Source: Nemania diffusa (taxonomy: Eukaryota > Ascomycota > Sordariomycetes > Xylariales > Xylariaceae). From it: a stretch of 64,000 bases of DNA. Within the stretch, counting starts at the first letter, position 1; every line of letters starts with the position of its first letter. The stretch spans positions 1,364,001-1,428,000 of the forward strand of contig JBBPUQ010000009.1 in NCBI GenBank assembly GCA_038501195.1, read 5' to 3'. The notes beneath the pieces are model-generated. The model saw nothing but the letters and a program-made list of their open reading frames with translations, searched no databases and had not been told where the DNA came from. This document shows, one piece after another, positions 34,761 through 48,000 of the stretch. A program made the position numbers and the translations under genes.

Positions 34761-34780
34761 TATGTGTATGTATGTATGTG
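34761..34780 (+). repeat. (TATG)n microsatellite
   Basis: Tandem TATG units with one interruption, near a CATC-rich tract at 34826-34852. Confidence 0.85.
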
Positions 34781-35020
34781 TTGTGTACGCTGCACGACCA
34801 TCTGTTTGTTACTACGTGCATCTACCCATCCATCCATCTACCCATCTATCTAACTGTTCGCTCGGCGCAACCGACGAAAGGTAGGTTACCTACGCTGCAT
34901 CCCTATCCTACGTCAAAGGCGTCATAGGCATGCGCAACATCAGCAAGCAAGTAACCCAGACGTCGGCACGACTCGGCGCAGCTTCCGAGCCGTTCTCCAG
35001 GCGTTCTACAGTCCTGTACG

Positions 35021-35039
35021 TACATACATACATACATAC
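35021..35039 (+). repeat. (TACA)n microsatellite
   Basis: Near-perfect TACA tandem repeat. Confidence 0.9.
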
Positions 35040-35450
35040 GTTCTGCGTTGCGTGCGCGCGCGAGGGTGAGCGAGCGGGCGGGCGTTGTGTGTTGCGCCCG
35101 GCGGGAAAAGGTCCCCAGGGGGTGACGCAAGCTGTCTGTGCAGATACCGCGGCACCATATTGGTCCAGGCTTTCTTGGCAGCGCGGCCAACCCGCCCAAA
35201 CACAACCTGTCTGTCTCCCTATTTGTACGTATATACTATCCATACCTGCCTGTAAGCTGTAGGTATGCGTAGGTACATTATGTACATACCATACATACCA
35301 TACCACACTACCTATCTACAACACAACACATACCTACTCGGTAGAATAGAATGTGCACACAATGCCTAATTTGTAAAAGTACGTCGTAGTCAACATTTAA
35401 TATTAGTACCTACCTAGGTACCTATCGCTTGCCCACATTCCGAGATAGTG

Positions 35451-35468
35451 TACCTACCTACCTACCTA
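35451..35468 (+). repeat. (TACC)n microsatellite
   Basis: Tandem TACC/CCTA units. A second similar tract lies at 35683-35700. Confidence 0.9.
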
Positions 35469-37019
35469 AACCTGCCTACTTATGTACACTAGATACCCGA
35501 CGGGAGCAGAAACACGCTAGAGAAGCCCGGGCGGGCGTGGGCGTGGAATGTCGGCCTGCGATGAGTTAGGAAGGTAATTAGACGCCGACGCCATTCTCAT
35601 AAACTCAACTAGGAAATTAATTAAGCGGTTGCGTTCGCGTGTGGTTATGTAAGCTATAGCGCACATATCGTTAGCTATAATATACCTACCTACCTACCTA
35701 CATACGTAAGGAGGTAAGAAAATATGTGCCGCATAGGTATGGAAGTCCACACATACAATGGACAATGGTAGGTAGGAGGTAAAGTCCCTTACACACCTAG
35801 GTAATGTGACACCATTAGCCCCCAAACAGGTACGCACGTAACGAACCATGCTGTATCTACCTCAGGTACGTACAACGAAATATATGTTCTCCCTTATCTG
35901 CTAGATTAATGCACTTTATATATTGATATACATGTACAAATCAGCCTCCTGAAAGCCACAGAGCGAGAGATAAGCCAAGAAAACCCCAACGAGCTGATTG
36001 TCTGCCGTTGGAGGTGTCATCACTCGCCCACCGCACTATGTGGGTATAACCGGTGGAACGTTCGTCGTGCAGCTTACACTAGACATCTTCACGATGCTTG
36101 CCGCTCACGTTCGCGTATCCCGTATAGCCATGTTTAGCACGTCTACTTGTACATGCTTAGTAGGTATGTGGGGTGTGTTCATTGAAACATCATAGGAGAA
36201 TGATACATTGATTCGGCACATCACTCACAGAATGGACATGGATGCAAGGCGGCCATCTTGTTGCTGGAACGCAAACCAAAATCTACCATTGTATTATACG
36301 ATTGTATTCCTGGTATTCGGTAGCAGTGATGGTATCTATCCTGAAATGCAAGTGATGCATGCATTAAGACAAATCTTCTTAAGGCACCATCCTCCCGAGA
36401 TATCAATCATCGCTTGCGGCCCGGTTGTGCTCGAAGCCTCCCCCCAGGCCCTTTTTCGTAGTAGTGGTACACCACAATATGCAAAAAACACCCACAGCCC
36501 CCCCAGTAGCAGACGTCGTCCATCAACGTCATCAGCTTGTTCGTCTTTTCCGGCCATGCAGATATCCGGAACGCCGGGATGATAAAGAGAACCGCCCTCT
36601 CTTCCATCCCATCCCAATCTCCAAAATCAATAGGATAATAATATGTATAATGCTGCCTCGTCCAGATTCCTTTCCTCGTGACGCCATAGATTTTGTCCCA
36701 TGTATATATAGTGGTGCATGTTGTATGGTGGCCTTGGCGGGCCTGACAAATGAGAGCGGCAAGATGCCGTCGAAAGTAAGTAAGTATCGTAGTAGGTACA
36801 AATGTCGCATGACATCGCGGTGTCCGGACGACTCTATGCGCTCAACTAAAAAACAAACGAGAATAAGAGATCCGAGGATAAGAAGGTTAAAGTTGTAACG
36901 TGGGTATTTCAAGTTTCACGCACTGAAACTCAAGATTCTGAGGTTCCAGTAAGTGAAATAAGGGGCGCCTCACAGGCGCACAAGAAGTTTGCAGTATCAT
37001 GCGGATAGTTGAAATCGTA

Positions 37020-38534
37020 TTATGAGCGGTCTTCACGACGAGCTGTGGGATCATAAGGCGGATGGTGTCGTCGACCATTTTCTCCACGAGCAGCAGCCCA
37101 CTCTGCGTTACCGCTCTGTCGGCCGGGTTGCTCGGCAGGTAACTTCTGATCCTCGCTGCCGTAGGAAGTTTGGCCGACCTGGCCAGGTCGTCGTTGGCTA
37201 CTGCTGCTCGACGAGGAAGCGCCTGGTACCATCCTCGTAACGGCCTGTGTGATAGAAGCCACCACGTAGCCCCGGAGCTCGCGATCCTCTCTCGAATCTT
37301 CTTTCTCTAGTCGGAATCGTTCGTCTTTGCTCATATTATTTCGTCGGAGGTTTTTGATTTCTTGCATGATATAAAGCATCACCTCTTCAGGGCACTTATT
37401 TCGTTCGCGAGCGTGCTCACTCTTACGTACGTATCGGCGAGTGACGTCGGTCGCGCCGTCTATGCTGAAAGCAATGCAATATGACATTTGCTTGCCCCAC
37501 CCGTCGGTGTAAAGTCGCGGGTTATCCCATGCTTCTTCACAGGCATCAACATGGATCCATCGCTGTTTGTGTTCGGAATAAACCTCAGTCCACACATGAT
37601 CCTCGGCGTTCCATACCCAACGTACGCGGCCACCGACAGCGCGACACAGCATACTAAAGCAATTCGCCCATTCGCCGCATCGACCACGTCTTGTCTGCAG
37701 TAGCCGCCATACATCGCTATACCGCGGAAAGCGCTCGTAGGCCCTACATGCCGGGTTCGAACATTCGTATAGCTCGACTCTCAATGCGCCGCATGCGCTT
37801 TCCTCTGGTGTCGGTTGGGTCATACCCTTTCCAACTGTTGGCGACATACAAGCAGGGCAAGGTGGGTTGTTAACCCATGAAAAGAAAGATCGCTTGAACC
37901 ATCTGTGACCGGGCTAAGTAAGCATATTGTACGGCTATGCATTGCATAATAGTAAGGAGGTAGGATATGAAAATACAAACCTTAGCAATGCCTTGACGAC
38001 GCAATCTTGATAACCCCATTCAGGCTTACGGCCGTCACCCATACTCGCAGCTTGAGCTTGTAAAACTTGGCATTCTTCTTCAGCCTCGTTATAAATTTTG
38101 TCCAAAGGTATCGTCTGTAAGGCCTCGTCTAGTAACCCAGGATTCTCGTACTTGGTCGGAGTCTGAGCAAGTGAGAGAAGTAGACTGCGAAATTTCTGAG
38201 ATTGTTGATCTTGGGGCGAGGGCGCCGTAGGCATTAATGGCAGATGGCGCAGGGAGGAATACGAAGGTAATGTCGACGACGGAGTAGGACCTTGGCCGTA
38301 AGATGTAGATGGTCTACTAGATGGTGTCGAAGAGGGAGCACGGAGGTTTGATGATGATGCCCGTTCCCTAGGCGCGGGAGAGTGAACTCGTGATCGGTGT
38401 GACCGTAGCTGTTCGAAGTCATGTAGACGTTTGGATCTTAATAGCTGTTCGAATTGGATGCGCAGATCTCTGGCCCATTCCTCTCCGTAGTCGTCCTGGT
38501 CATTGCCGCCAGGGACGTTGGAGCGGCCGGCCAT
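37020..38534 (-). CDS. PNG1: Peptide:N-glycanase Png1 (transglutaminase-like)
   Basis: Two exons (37981-38534 and 37020-37902) separated by a 78-bp intron give 478 residues. The start [20 protein letters not shown] is chosen over the ATG 14 codons upstream at 38576. The N-terminal third is Ser/Pro-rich and poorly conserved. The catalytic core begins near [18 protein letters not shown] (zinc-binding CPAC, then YECSNPAC). It has the Cys of the triad in [18 protein letters not shown], the His in [16 protein letters not shown], and the Asp in [17 protein letters not shown]. Png1 removes N-glycans from misfolded glycoproteins in the cytosol during ER-associated degradation. In several filamentous fungi the enzyme has lost activity through active-site changes, but here Cys, His and Asp are all present. 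Confidence 0.93.
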
Positions 38535-41500
38535 GATGGGTGGTTTATTGATTAAAGCGAGAGCTAAATGTAGCAAGAATCGGCGGCGGAATTGGAATAA
38601 ATGATCGGAAAGCGGCGCCCGAGCAGATGGTAATGCAACTCGTGGCTAGGCAAGGAATTAGAAAAAAAGGAGACGTCGTCCCCGGCGCAATGCGTATGAA
38701 TGCTTGCTCAACCGCGCGGATCGCCAGAGGCAGGCAGCCAGTCTCCCCTACGACTCGAAACGTGCGGGCGACGACATTCGTTGTTCTCTCCTTCGTTTCG
38801 GGCGGGCCTCGTCGGGGTCTCGTCTTCTCGCTCGTCGCAGTGCACAACCTGGAGTGGTCTCGGCGGGAAGCGGAATCGATCGAACAATCGCTACGGTCGA
38901 CGGTGTGCCTGGAGCAGTGGCCGTGTACTTGTAGGTGAATTAGAGAGGCAGGTAAATTAGGTGGTCGCGGATGGTCCTGGGCGTCGTAGGGTATAGGCGG
39001 CAAACGACTACGACTACGACTATGAAGACGACAACGACAGTAGAACGAGGCAGGCTCAGGGTCAGGGAGGTTAGGTTAGGTAGTGTAGAAAGATGGGGCG
39101 GCGGAACGGAGAGGGGGACGTGATTAGTTTTACAGGGGATGGAGAATATGGTCGAGTTTTGACGAGATAAAGTCGACACGACAGTTGGACGGGATGGAAC
39201 CTGAATCTGAATGGGTGAATTGATGGAGGAGCATAGGTAGGACGGACGGGCAGAGGTGGTAGGTACAGCTCGGTGCCTGTGCGGGTAGGTGGTGTCGGTA
39301 GGTACAGGCTACAGTCGCTACGTCGGTCGGTACTCTATATGGACAGGTGGGGCGGGCTACGTTGGCGTGCGCAGGTGGTGTGCGTGTGCGATGGCAAGTT
39401 AGAAGGGTGCTGGCGTAGGCTCGCTTCTCGCTTGTATTGTATCATGCTGTAACCTCCAGCGATGTACCCTGCCTCTTGTACGCTGCAGAACTGTACCTAA
39501 GGCACCTGCGCTGGCACGGTACCGTAGGCATGCGGAAACTCTCCACCCCCTCTCCCCTTTCAATTTGATCTGAGTGACGCGCGTCTCTCTTGGAGACTCT
39601 AGCCAATCACCGCCCGTCTATAATACTGTACACCCACTTCGACCCTTCGTAGTCGGGATCTCGAAAGACCACCCAGGCAGGCAGACCCAGGTACAATACT
39701 ATGCCTACCAGTACGCATACTGGCGCAAGAAGCTTCGCATGGGGTTCGTTGTCCCATTTTCCATTTTTACTTTTCCTCTTTCCTCTTTCCTCTTGGGTAC
39801 CCATATAAAGTATTCTGTACCTGGTCGTTTTGAAATATCCCGACACACTTACCAAGCCATACGTATATACAGAATACATACCTAGCTCGATTATTCCTTC
39901 TCAATGACGCCAAAAGCTGGCAAGCCGGTACCTACATGTATCAGGCGCCACAACGCCACCAGACTTGGCGTAAGTGAGCTACCTAGGTACCTCTGCTTGG
40001 AATTTGTCACCCTTTTGGTAATTGACACGGCGTATCAGACGCGCGAAGAATTGCATCTAACTGAAGTCCTAAAGAAACGCATCTCATAACTCTTGCAAAA
40101 AGATGTATCACACTCAATTCGAAGCTCTGCGTGTCCAATTCATCCTATACCTAGGTAGGTAACAATCATAGCTATCGTGGCTGAGGGTGAGTCCGGCTCT
40201 ATGCGCAGTGCACTGTCCAGTGGCTGAGCCGGACGCAATCGACAGCACAGCCCCTACCAGAGACGGAAAGGTACTACCAAGGCTTTTGCTAGGCAGTATA
40301 GGTACCCTATACCTACGGAGATCCCAGTCTGCCCTAGGTCTTTACGCTAGAGACTGTGGCCTGTAGGTGTCATTCATGCCAGTGCAGTGACAAAGCTGAC
40401 ATTGTCTTCTATAAAGTATAAAGACATGACGCATCTCATCTCTTGAGAACGCGTAGAAAGTTAAATTGAGTTTTACTGCGCTTCATGGATGCAAATACGG
40501 TTTCAATCCATCTTCGATAACGTATAGTGTAAGGGGTTGGTTTAAGTTGACTCGTGAGTTTAGTACAAACCGATGGAAGCGGAAAACGTGGCCCCGAACG
40601 TTAAGACCCATCCCCCATCCAGATAGGTATCTCCTCGCCTAGACACCACACTAGGCACCTCACTAGGCACCAGGCTAATAGTGCTATATACGAAACGCTT
40701 TTTTCCTTGGACGAGACTCGCTCATCTGAAGTTTTCGTATCCCTCTCTTGATACAGTAATGTTCCTTGTATTCATTTGTCGAATACCTACTTAGCGTACT
40801 GGTATGCGTACATGCAACACGCAGAGACACAAGGCTACGAGCAGCTACGCACACCACATCGTAGTTGATACCAATAAGCAAGGCGAAGATGATAGTACTA
40901 CTAATGCAGTACGCATACCTAGCTGGTCAGGCATTCGGGGACATATCAGCAAATAGCATACTGTGCCTCCGCGAACACACTCCGGGCCGATTATAGCACT
41001 ATCTAAAGCTGTAAGTACTACCGCGCTTTGTAGTGCCGTGCTTCCCAAATCTGCAGAGCCTCAACTTTAAATTGTCGGAATCCAGAGTACGTATGTAGCT
41101 TCTTCTGCCTTCCCCCCCCCTTGCCCAATTTCCGCTATAGTTCCTTAGATCAGACTATAGTTGGTACAGCTATTCTACTAGGTACGCTCGACAGCCTCCA
41201 GCAGAAAAGAAAAACGTAGATAGTCGGTGAGTGAGTATTATGACTGGTCCGTCACGTGGGAGGTTTATTCTACCACATACATGCTCATGTAAGTAAGTAC
41301 GCATAGTGAAGCGTGTGTGTGCCTATACCGTAGGTACTTGTAATAAAAACTGCCCAAGATGGGCGTTGAACGCGTCATCGTCTATCCCCGGCTTGCGTGT
41401 CTTCAGGCCCGTAGCCAATAGGCACCCGAGACGTCTGGATCCGCTACAGACTGTACTTCGGTACTTTGAGACCCGATTTGAAGACCCCATATAAAATACC

Positions 41501-44500
41501 TAGGTACATATGGGTAGGACCTCACGCTCCATCCTGTACTCACATATATTTGACTAGGCTCGCCATTTAGATGTTATTTAGAGGTGTTATTTGTGGCTAC
41601 CTAGGCGGGTATTTGGATGGGGTGTCGCACATTATCATCGACTACTCAGAATAGTCGCCACATGATGGTCATACTAGTTACAGAATACCTACTATACTAC
41701 TTATCCTATTGTCAATCCGCTTGGCGCTGATCAGAAACACCAATCAGGTGCTAGATGTTTGTAACTGACGACTACCTGATCTCGCTTTTATATCAGCACA
41801 ATTCATTGTTATCGTCACCCGATGATGAATCTCGCCGCGTTCGAATCCAAATTTGGAACCAAATCTACAGACAAAGCAATTTTTTGCGTCATTTTCACCC
41901 TAAACAGTGCTTAAAGAGGTATACACTCGATTCGATCCAGTTTGATATTGATAAATCTAAGTTTAGCCTGCCTCGTTCAACATTGCGTACTCTTAAACTC
42001 ATACATAAATATTTCATTAAGCTATGCAGTATACAAGGTAGCCACTCTCTTACCTACAGATCGATATAACGTAGGTATGCTTTTTCCTGTACAGTAGTTA
42101 TTAATCATAAAGCCCTAGCGCGTCCGATTACCTCGGATATTGTTGCGTCAGCTCTTGCATTGACCAAGTCACCAAAAGCCAATTAGCCCGGACAACATGT
42201 CAATATGATCAAGATCCACGTGTGCTAGTGTGCCTATCATGTAAGAAAAGGATAAGGCTGATTACCTCTCCACTGTGAAAAGTACCCATCCGCCCAGTCT
42301 ATAATAGCGAGTATACGCGTGATAGATTTTTACCCTCGCTTCCGGACGCATATCCATGCTATTAATGGGAATGGAGATCAATTTCCGACCATCTATTTTC
42401 TCTACACAACCGGTAGCATACCTTCTTTAACGCTACTCTAAGCTTAAAATTCGGGAGCCGTACAGTTTATTTTTCTCGGGATAACATGGTCCACTTATAC
42501 GGGGGCATAGGCTACGATTCATACGGACATACATAGATGCATGGACGCATTCTATCTAGATACCGTACCACTTTCTACCTATATAACTACCTATATACAA
42601 CTTTCTTTCAGCTACGGCCACGATTTGGGGGTCCCCGCTCTAGCTCGCTTAGGGATTCGGTACCAAGCTAGGAATAATGCGTCGTCAAGCCGTATATTCG
42701 CAACAACAATGATGAAGCTAGTTACACAAAAGGTGCTCCTCTGTTCGGGCGTAATTAGGTGCTATAATTATCAAGCTTAGTTCATGGCCTCTCCTCACAA
42801 ACTCTACCACTGAAAATTCCACAACTTCTTGACCAGATGGACAAACAAGGTTGGCCTGTTTCCGGCAGGCAGGCCGTTGGGACCCTTGACCGCCAAAGTG
42901 CTGCCTATGCAACACCTAGAACCACGTAAGCTCTCCCGCCCACGTCTGGAGCCAAGACGGAGCCATCACTGTTTACGCGTGATGGCTCCTTCGAAGCGTC
43001 TGCATTAGTCCTCCGATTCGATGTGCTGGCTACGACGAAAAATATGGAATTCGCCTGTGTGCGCGGTTTTCGGTGAGCCAGGTGCGCTCTCGGGACGCCC
43101 TGCGGCCTTGGAGCTTCATTCTTGGGGATTCGTCATCGTGAGCCCTGCTTACACTATCCTATTGTCATCAGAAGGGCATGCATCGTTGGCTATTTATGAG
43201 CTCGGCCGCGTGAGTAGGCTAGGTTGCCATCCAGGTGCAACTACGCCAGCACCATTTGAGAAGGAGACAGCTCCAGAGACGTAGGGATTCATATCTTGTA
43301 TATTGATAAATTGAATAAAACTACACGATCTGCGATAAAAACATGCTTGGCTAGTTGTTATGTACTATTTGAACCTAGGATAGGCCGCTGGATTTGGATC
43401 TTATAAGCGGGTATGTAGATCGTCAACTATTTTCCCCTCTCCCGCCTGTTCTTGATACCTGGTTGTTTCAAGCGGGAGAGGGATTTTGCGGCAGTTTTTT
43501 TATTCCTCAACGCAATATGCGCCGAGTAGCGGATGTTAACAGCGCACAAGAGCTTATAGAACCCCTCGCAAGCTAATATTTCTTTTCTTTTCATGCCAAA
43601 CTCAGTCTACCAGACACGGGACGGTCACAGTCGATGCTTCTCCTCGGACGCAAGGCTCATGCAGTGACTAAGGACATAGACATGGGCTAACGATATGTAA
43701 CTGCCAAGGACAGACGAAGACTCTATCACCGCGTAGAACTTTTACAATTCCCGCCAAGAGTAATAGAGCTATAGTTTTGGTCATATAATTGCGTACGCGC
43801 TCAGTCGCGGCTGTCGTCGTCATCAGATAGCTGTCACGCGGAGAAGGGTGATAAGTTTACACGATCATCGGTGAAGCCGTAGGAAGTGTGGCGCTTATAC
43901 ACTAGCCTAGCATATCGCGTAGCCGGATATTACTTGTACATGTTGAAGAGCTCTTGAAAAGTAGAGATTTGACCATATTTAATAGCAATCCTCCAATTTA
44001 TAACAATGGATTAGCCCAAATCCTACAATGAGCCATAAGATAGTTGGTAAAAAAGATAGTTAAGCCAACTAAATTGATACTACCACATTTATTCTCTGAT
44101 TAATGTTTTCTTATTCAACTTTTTAACCTCACTCTTACATTGGAGCACAGCTTGTCTCGTAAGCTACGGTCCTACAGTTGAACTCGCTAATTGTAAAGAG
44201 CGGTTATGCATCCACCTATGAGAAACTTTGGTCATAGGCTAACAAGAAAAGCCATTATAGCTAGCAAGAAGGGAAGTATATTAGAGGTCATAGGTATATC
44301 AATGTATTTCACGCCCCCTAAAGAGACCAGTCCACATTTTAGCGAAAACTATCAACAAGCATACCCCAAAAAGTCTAAATATATAGTCATCTAAACTGAT
44401 CTTTCAACCTTAATATAAGCTTGTATTTAACTAAACTAAGTTTTCATACCTCCCTCCCTTTAAACTCCGTACTTGAAGTAATTAGTAGACGCTTAAATAT

Positions 44501-45001
44501 CTATTAATCGAGAGCTAGGTATTCGGTGCTCGAGCCTCATGGTGAATAACAACAGCTAATAGCACTTACACCTCTATACTATTGACTCTCAAGTCCCCTG
44601 AAGAAGTTAGGTAGCATTCGGGAGCCGGTAAGATATTAATTTCGAATAGAAATGCCCCTCAGGGCGAGATAGGCTTCCTGACGTGTCTGTCACAATAGGT
44701 ATGTGATATAATATAATAGTCCTTAATATTTCCTTAGTATGATAGAGCTGAGATAAGCTAACTAATGACTCTCTGTATTTTCTATCTATATTCTATGATG
44801 GCTCGAACAGTGGTTAAAATGAAGTTATAAATTGTCTCTTGTTCTTTTAACCCAGAAACTCCGTGTGAGCTTGGTGTTCTAAACCTTATGTCTTTACCAT
44901 TAACATAGCAAATTTGACAGAGAGAATAGCTCATGTCGCCAGTAAGGTTGTCGGGGTTTTAATCTGAAAATTGATATTGTTCTGAAGGCATACATGTGGA
45001 A
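38535..45001. other. 6.5-kb gene desert
   Basis: No supported gene. It begins with the promoter and 5' leader of PNG1, where a 152-codon antiparallel frame has no domain. TACCTAGGTA copies lie at 39980-39989, 40148-40157 and 41497-41506, and a hairpin at 42959-42989. From about 43900 to 45000 it is visibly AT-rich. Frames such as 41755-42069 (104 codons) and 43021-43284 show no family. Confidence 0.6.
42959..42989. repeat. Perfect inverted repeat, 11-bp arms
   Basis: GGAGCCATCAC and GTGATGGCTCC are separated by a 9-nt loop. It lies in a gene desert and its function is unknown. Confidence 0.85.
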
Positions 45002-45093
45002 CTACAACAACAAAACGGCAAGGTCCATGCCTAAATCTAGCAGCTTGATGAATGCTTGACAGTTGTTTAAGCATTATCCCATATTAATGGCGC
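45002..45093 (-). pseudogene. Decayed ankyrin-repeat tail beyond the NLR stop
   Basis: Just past the NLR stop, its own frame continues APLIWDNA, like the TPLxWAA start of an ankyrin repeat, and then meets another stop. A shifted frame then reads NNCQAFIKLLDLGMDLA, which resembles the second half of a repeat (AVVKLLLDLGADL), and ends at TAG. This looks like a former extension of the ankyrin array. Confidence 0.5.
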
Positions 45094-48000
45094 CTAGTCC
45101 CATTCATCGATCCAATTAATAGGGTCTACAGCTTCGCGCCCAAGGTGAGCAGCTGAGAATAACGGCGCCTCACCCGAGTCATCTTCTGAATAGACATCGG
45201 TTACTTCATTGAGAAGAAATCTGCCATTGCCTTCAAGTGCATTGCCGTTAATACCGAGAATCGATGACAAAAGTGCGTCATCCCACTGTGTTTTTAAAAC
45301 AATGCTGGCTCCTGCATCAAATAGTAATGCCACAACTGCCTGATGCCCATTAGCGATAGCCAAGGATAATGGCGACTGGTCATGCCAATTTTTTAAATTA
45401 ATGTTGGCTCCTGAATTAAGTAGTAACTCGACTACGCCTAGATGCCCATTTTCGGCAGCTAAAGATAATGGCGTCTGGTTCCGCCGATTTTTCGAATCAA
45501 CGCTAATATTGTCTGTGTTAAGCAGTAGCTTAACTATAGCTTCGTGCCCAAAATATGACGCTATTAAAAGACCCACAGAGGGAAGATTATTGGGCAGACC
45601 TACAGACCTGCCATGAATATTAATCCATTCCGCATAGCTCTTCGAGTATTCATCAAAGATTCTCGAGGCGAAGGGTACAATGGCAGCATCATCGGTGATA
45701 ACAGCGTCGTGGAAGTGGTCGCCCCAATTCTGGATCGAATAATTAAGGAATTCGGCTTTCGTGCTCTCGTCCGGTAGGGAATTAAAGAGATGAAGAAAGA
45801 TGGTGCAGGATTCCGCAAGAATCGTATGTGCTTGGCGAATGGTGAATGTATGTGCCCACACCATGGTATTTATGGTATTTATAGCTGGACTGGGCGAAGA
45901 CGCGCATAGTGGGAGGAGAAACTCCCTCGCAGTCTGATGGAGAAAATAAAGCTTATTGTCGTGCACTGTGATGAATAGCCCGCATAACTCTCGAAGACGT
46001 ATCTTGAATGACTCATCGGGTTCCAGGTCAAGGATCTCTAGGCAAGTAATGTCTAGAGATAAGTCGAGTGCGACTTGCATCTCACCAAGCGTAAGGGGCC
46101 TGTATGCAGCGAGGAGGATAAGGATAGCTTTTCTGGTTTCTTTCGGATCGGTAGATCGGCTCAGCATCTTTTCGTACGCATCGCTTACCGTACCAGGTAG
46201 GTTTTGAATAGCCCTGTCAAGTCCTCCGGTGGTGTTCTTGATAATTGTGCTTTCTAAGTATGAGAAGACAAGGTATAGCCAGAGGTATGTCCGATGGGTG
46301 ATGCCTAGGAGGCTTTGTTTCAGATGTGCTTTGAGTTCGTCATTTAACTTCATCCGTCCCACCCGGAATTCGATAACTGAATTGATTTCCTCGCGAATGA
46401 TTTCCGATTCATCCTCGCCTTTTATTCGAATGTTGGGTAATGAGTCTTCAAGCTCCTGGATGTGTTTAATCGTACTTTGATACGGTCGGCTAGTCATCAG
46501 GATCTTGAGGTTTTTCGGTCCCTGTTCGAAATGCTTTCGGATATATCGTGATAAAGTTGCCATGTTTCGCTCATCCTGAAGACATTCATCCAGAGCATCG
46601 AGGACAATGATAATGGATCCTGCTTCTGGATCTGCAGCGGCGCCTTGCAAGACATCCCAAAGATCAGTGACGTTGTCGGTCAGTTTCTCTCCATCCTGTT
46701 TGTATTTCGGTAGAGCGTGGCGTATCAACTGGGGTCGAAGGCAGAACAATTGATGGATCAAGGCACTAAAAGCCTGTGCGATTGTGTTCTGATCCCCCTC
46801 CTTAAAAAAGAAGTAGCATATTGCAACCTCCTTCGAAACTCTAAAGCCAAAGCTGGATTCGACGAGATATTTGGCGAGGACAGACTTGCCGCACCCTGGA
46901 TCAGCCGAGACTAATAGCAGCCCAGAGTCGGCCTCTAACCAATACTGATAGCTGGCATGGTTTAGAAACCAGAGGCACGTATCTGGCACGCGGGCTTCAA
47001 CGCGATCTTTATACCAAGCATAATCTCCTCGCCTCAAACTTTGTAGGCATTTGTTCTCATCCGACTCCTGAGCCCACTTAGCGAGCCTACCTAGCGCTGC
47101 CCTAATCGAAGTGGTATTGATCTGGAGAGATTCCTTCTCGAGATTATCCCCTAACTCTTTGACCTTTTTTAGCATCTCTTTCCATGAATCCCATTTCACC
47201 GTGTCTCTCAAAAAGTTGCCGAATCGACGCCTAAAGAATCGCAGAACGCTTTGGGCTTGGAAGTCTATAATGGCTTGATAAAGCTCTACAAGGCGTTCTT
47301 TATACTCTTGCTTCACCACTGCGGGGAATACATCCTCGTCTTGTCCACACATGAAATGCGACTCCATAGCTGTATAGTACCGGATCTTCTGGGCAACGTA
47401 CGCAAGACCTTCTTCGTTGGCTGCCTGCACTTCGCTCGGATTGGTCAAGAGTGGCAGAAACAAGCAAACCCCTACCCAAGCAGCGCTCGCTAGCGGACTC
47501 GCCTTCACCGCATCATTGATCCAATCCTTGCCTGCTTGGATGCCTGCGACAACATACTGCATTTGATCTCGGAGCACAAATCTTTGCTGTCCGATGTCAA
47601 CAGCGATCCGTCTGCCATCCATGTGTTTCTGACCTATGTTAATAATGTGTTCCATCAATTTTCGTCGACTTGCCAGACTTTGTCCCACAACTTCTGGTGT
47701 TTCGGTGTCGGACATAGGGATTACCTGAGTCGCTTGATCAGATAACATCTTGGATAACATCTCAGATAACGTCTCGGATAGTGGGTTTTTGAGGCTAGCA
47801 CTGGAAGATGCGTTCTCTAGACAAGGTAGAATTCTTGACAGTAGTTCCTCGTATGCCTTTATCACTTCTGGCTTTTCCTCTCGAAGGGCCTCGTACGCTA
47901 GATCCCACAAAGACTCCGGGATTGTCATTTCCGTCCCACTATCCTCGGCACTCGACGACTCAGCGTTGTCGACAACCTGGGACGAGCTGGAAGGTTTGGC

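Larger units (their letters stand above)
33840..37019. other. Gene desert rich in tetranucleotide microsatellites
   Basis: About 3.2 kb with no supported gene. It contains tetranucleotide tracts between 34281 and 35700, two TACCTAGGTA palindromes (34668-34677 and 35411-35420) and one TAAGGAGGTA (35707-35716). ORFs here read through repeats and are not credible. Confidence 0.7.

Noticed and set aside
34476..35306. ORFs through the microsatellite cluster
   Set aside because: The products are repeat-derived (for example Tyr/Val/Cys runs), so they are not credible genes.
37735..37765. tRNA B-box-like GGTTCGAAC
   Set aside because: It lies inside the PNG1 coding exon, and no cloverleaf can be folded around it.
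38545..39003. 152-codon minus-strand ORF directly upstream of PNG1
   Set aside because: Lies in the PNG1 promoter or leader. It overlaps the PNG1 upstream ATG, and the product is Pro/Arg/Thr-rich without a domain.
39574..39885. 103-codon ORF in the gene desert
   Set aside because: No domain and low coding character, with an overlapping open frame on the opposite strand.
41835..41860. tRNA T-arm-like GCGTTCGAATCC
   Set aside because: The flanking bases do not form a T-stem and no acceptor or anticodon arm is found.
41755..42069. 104-codon ORF in the gene desert
   Set aside because: AT-rich, no family recognised and no supporting neighbouring exon.
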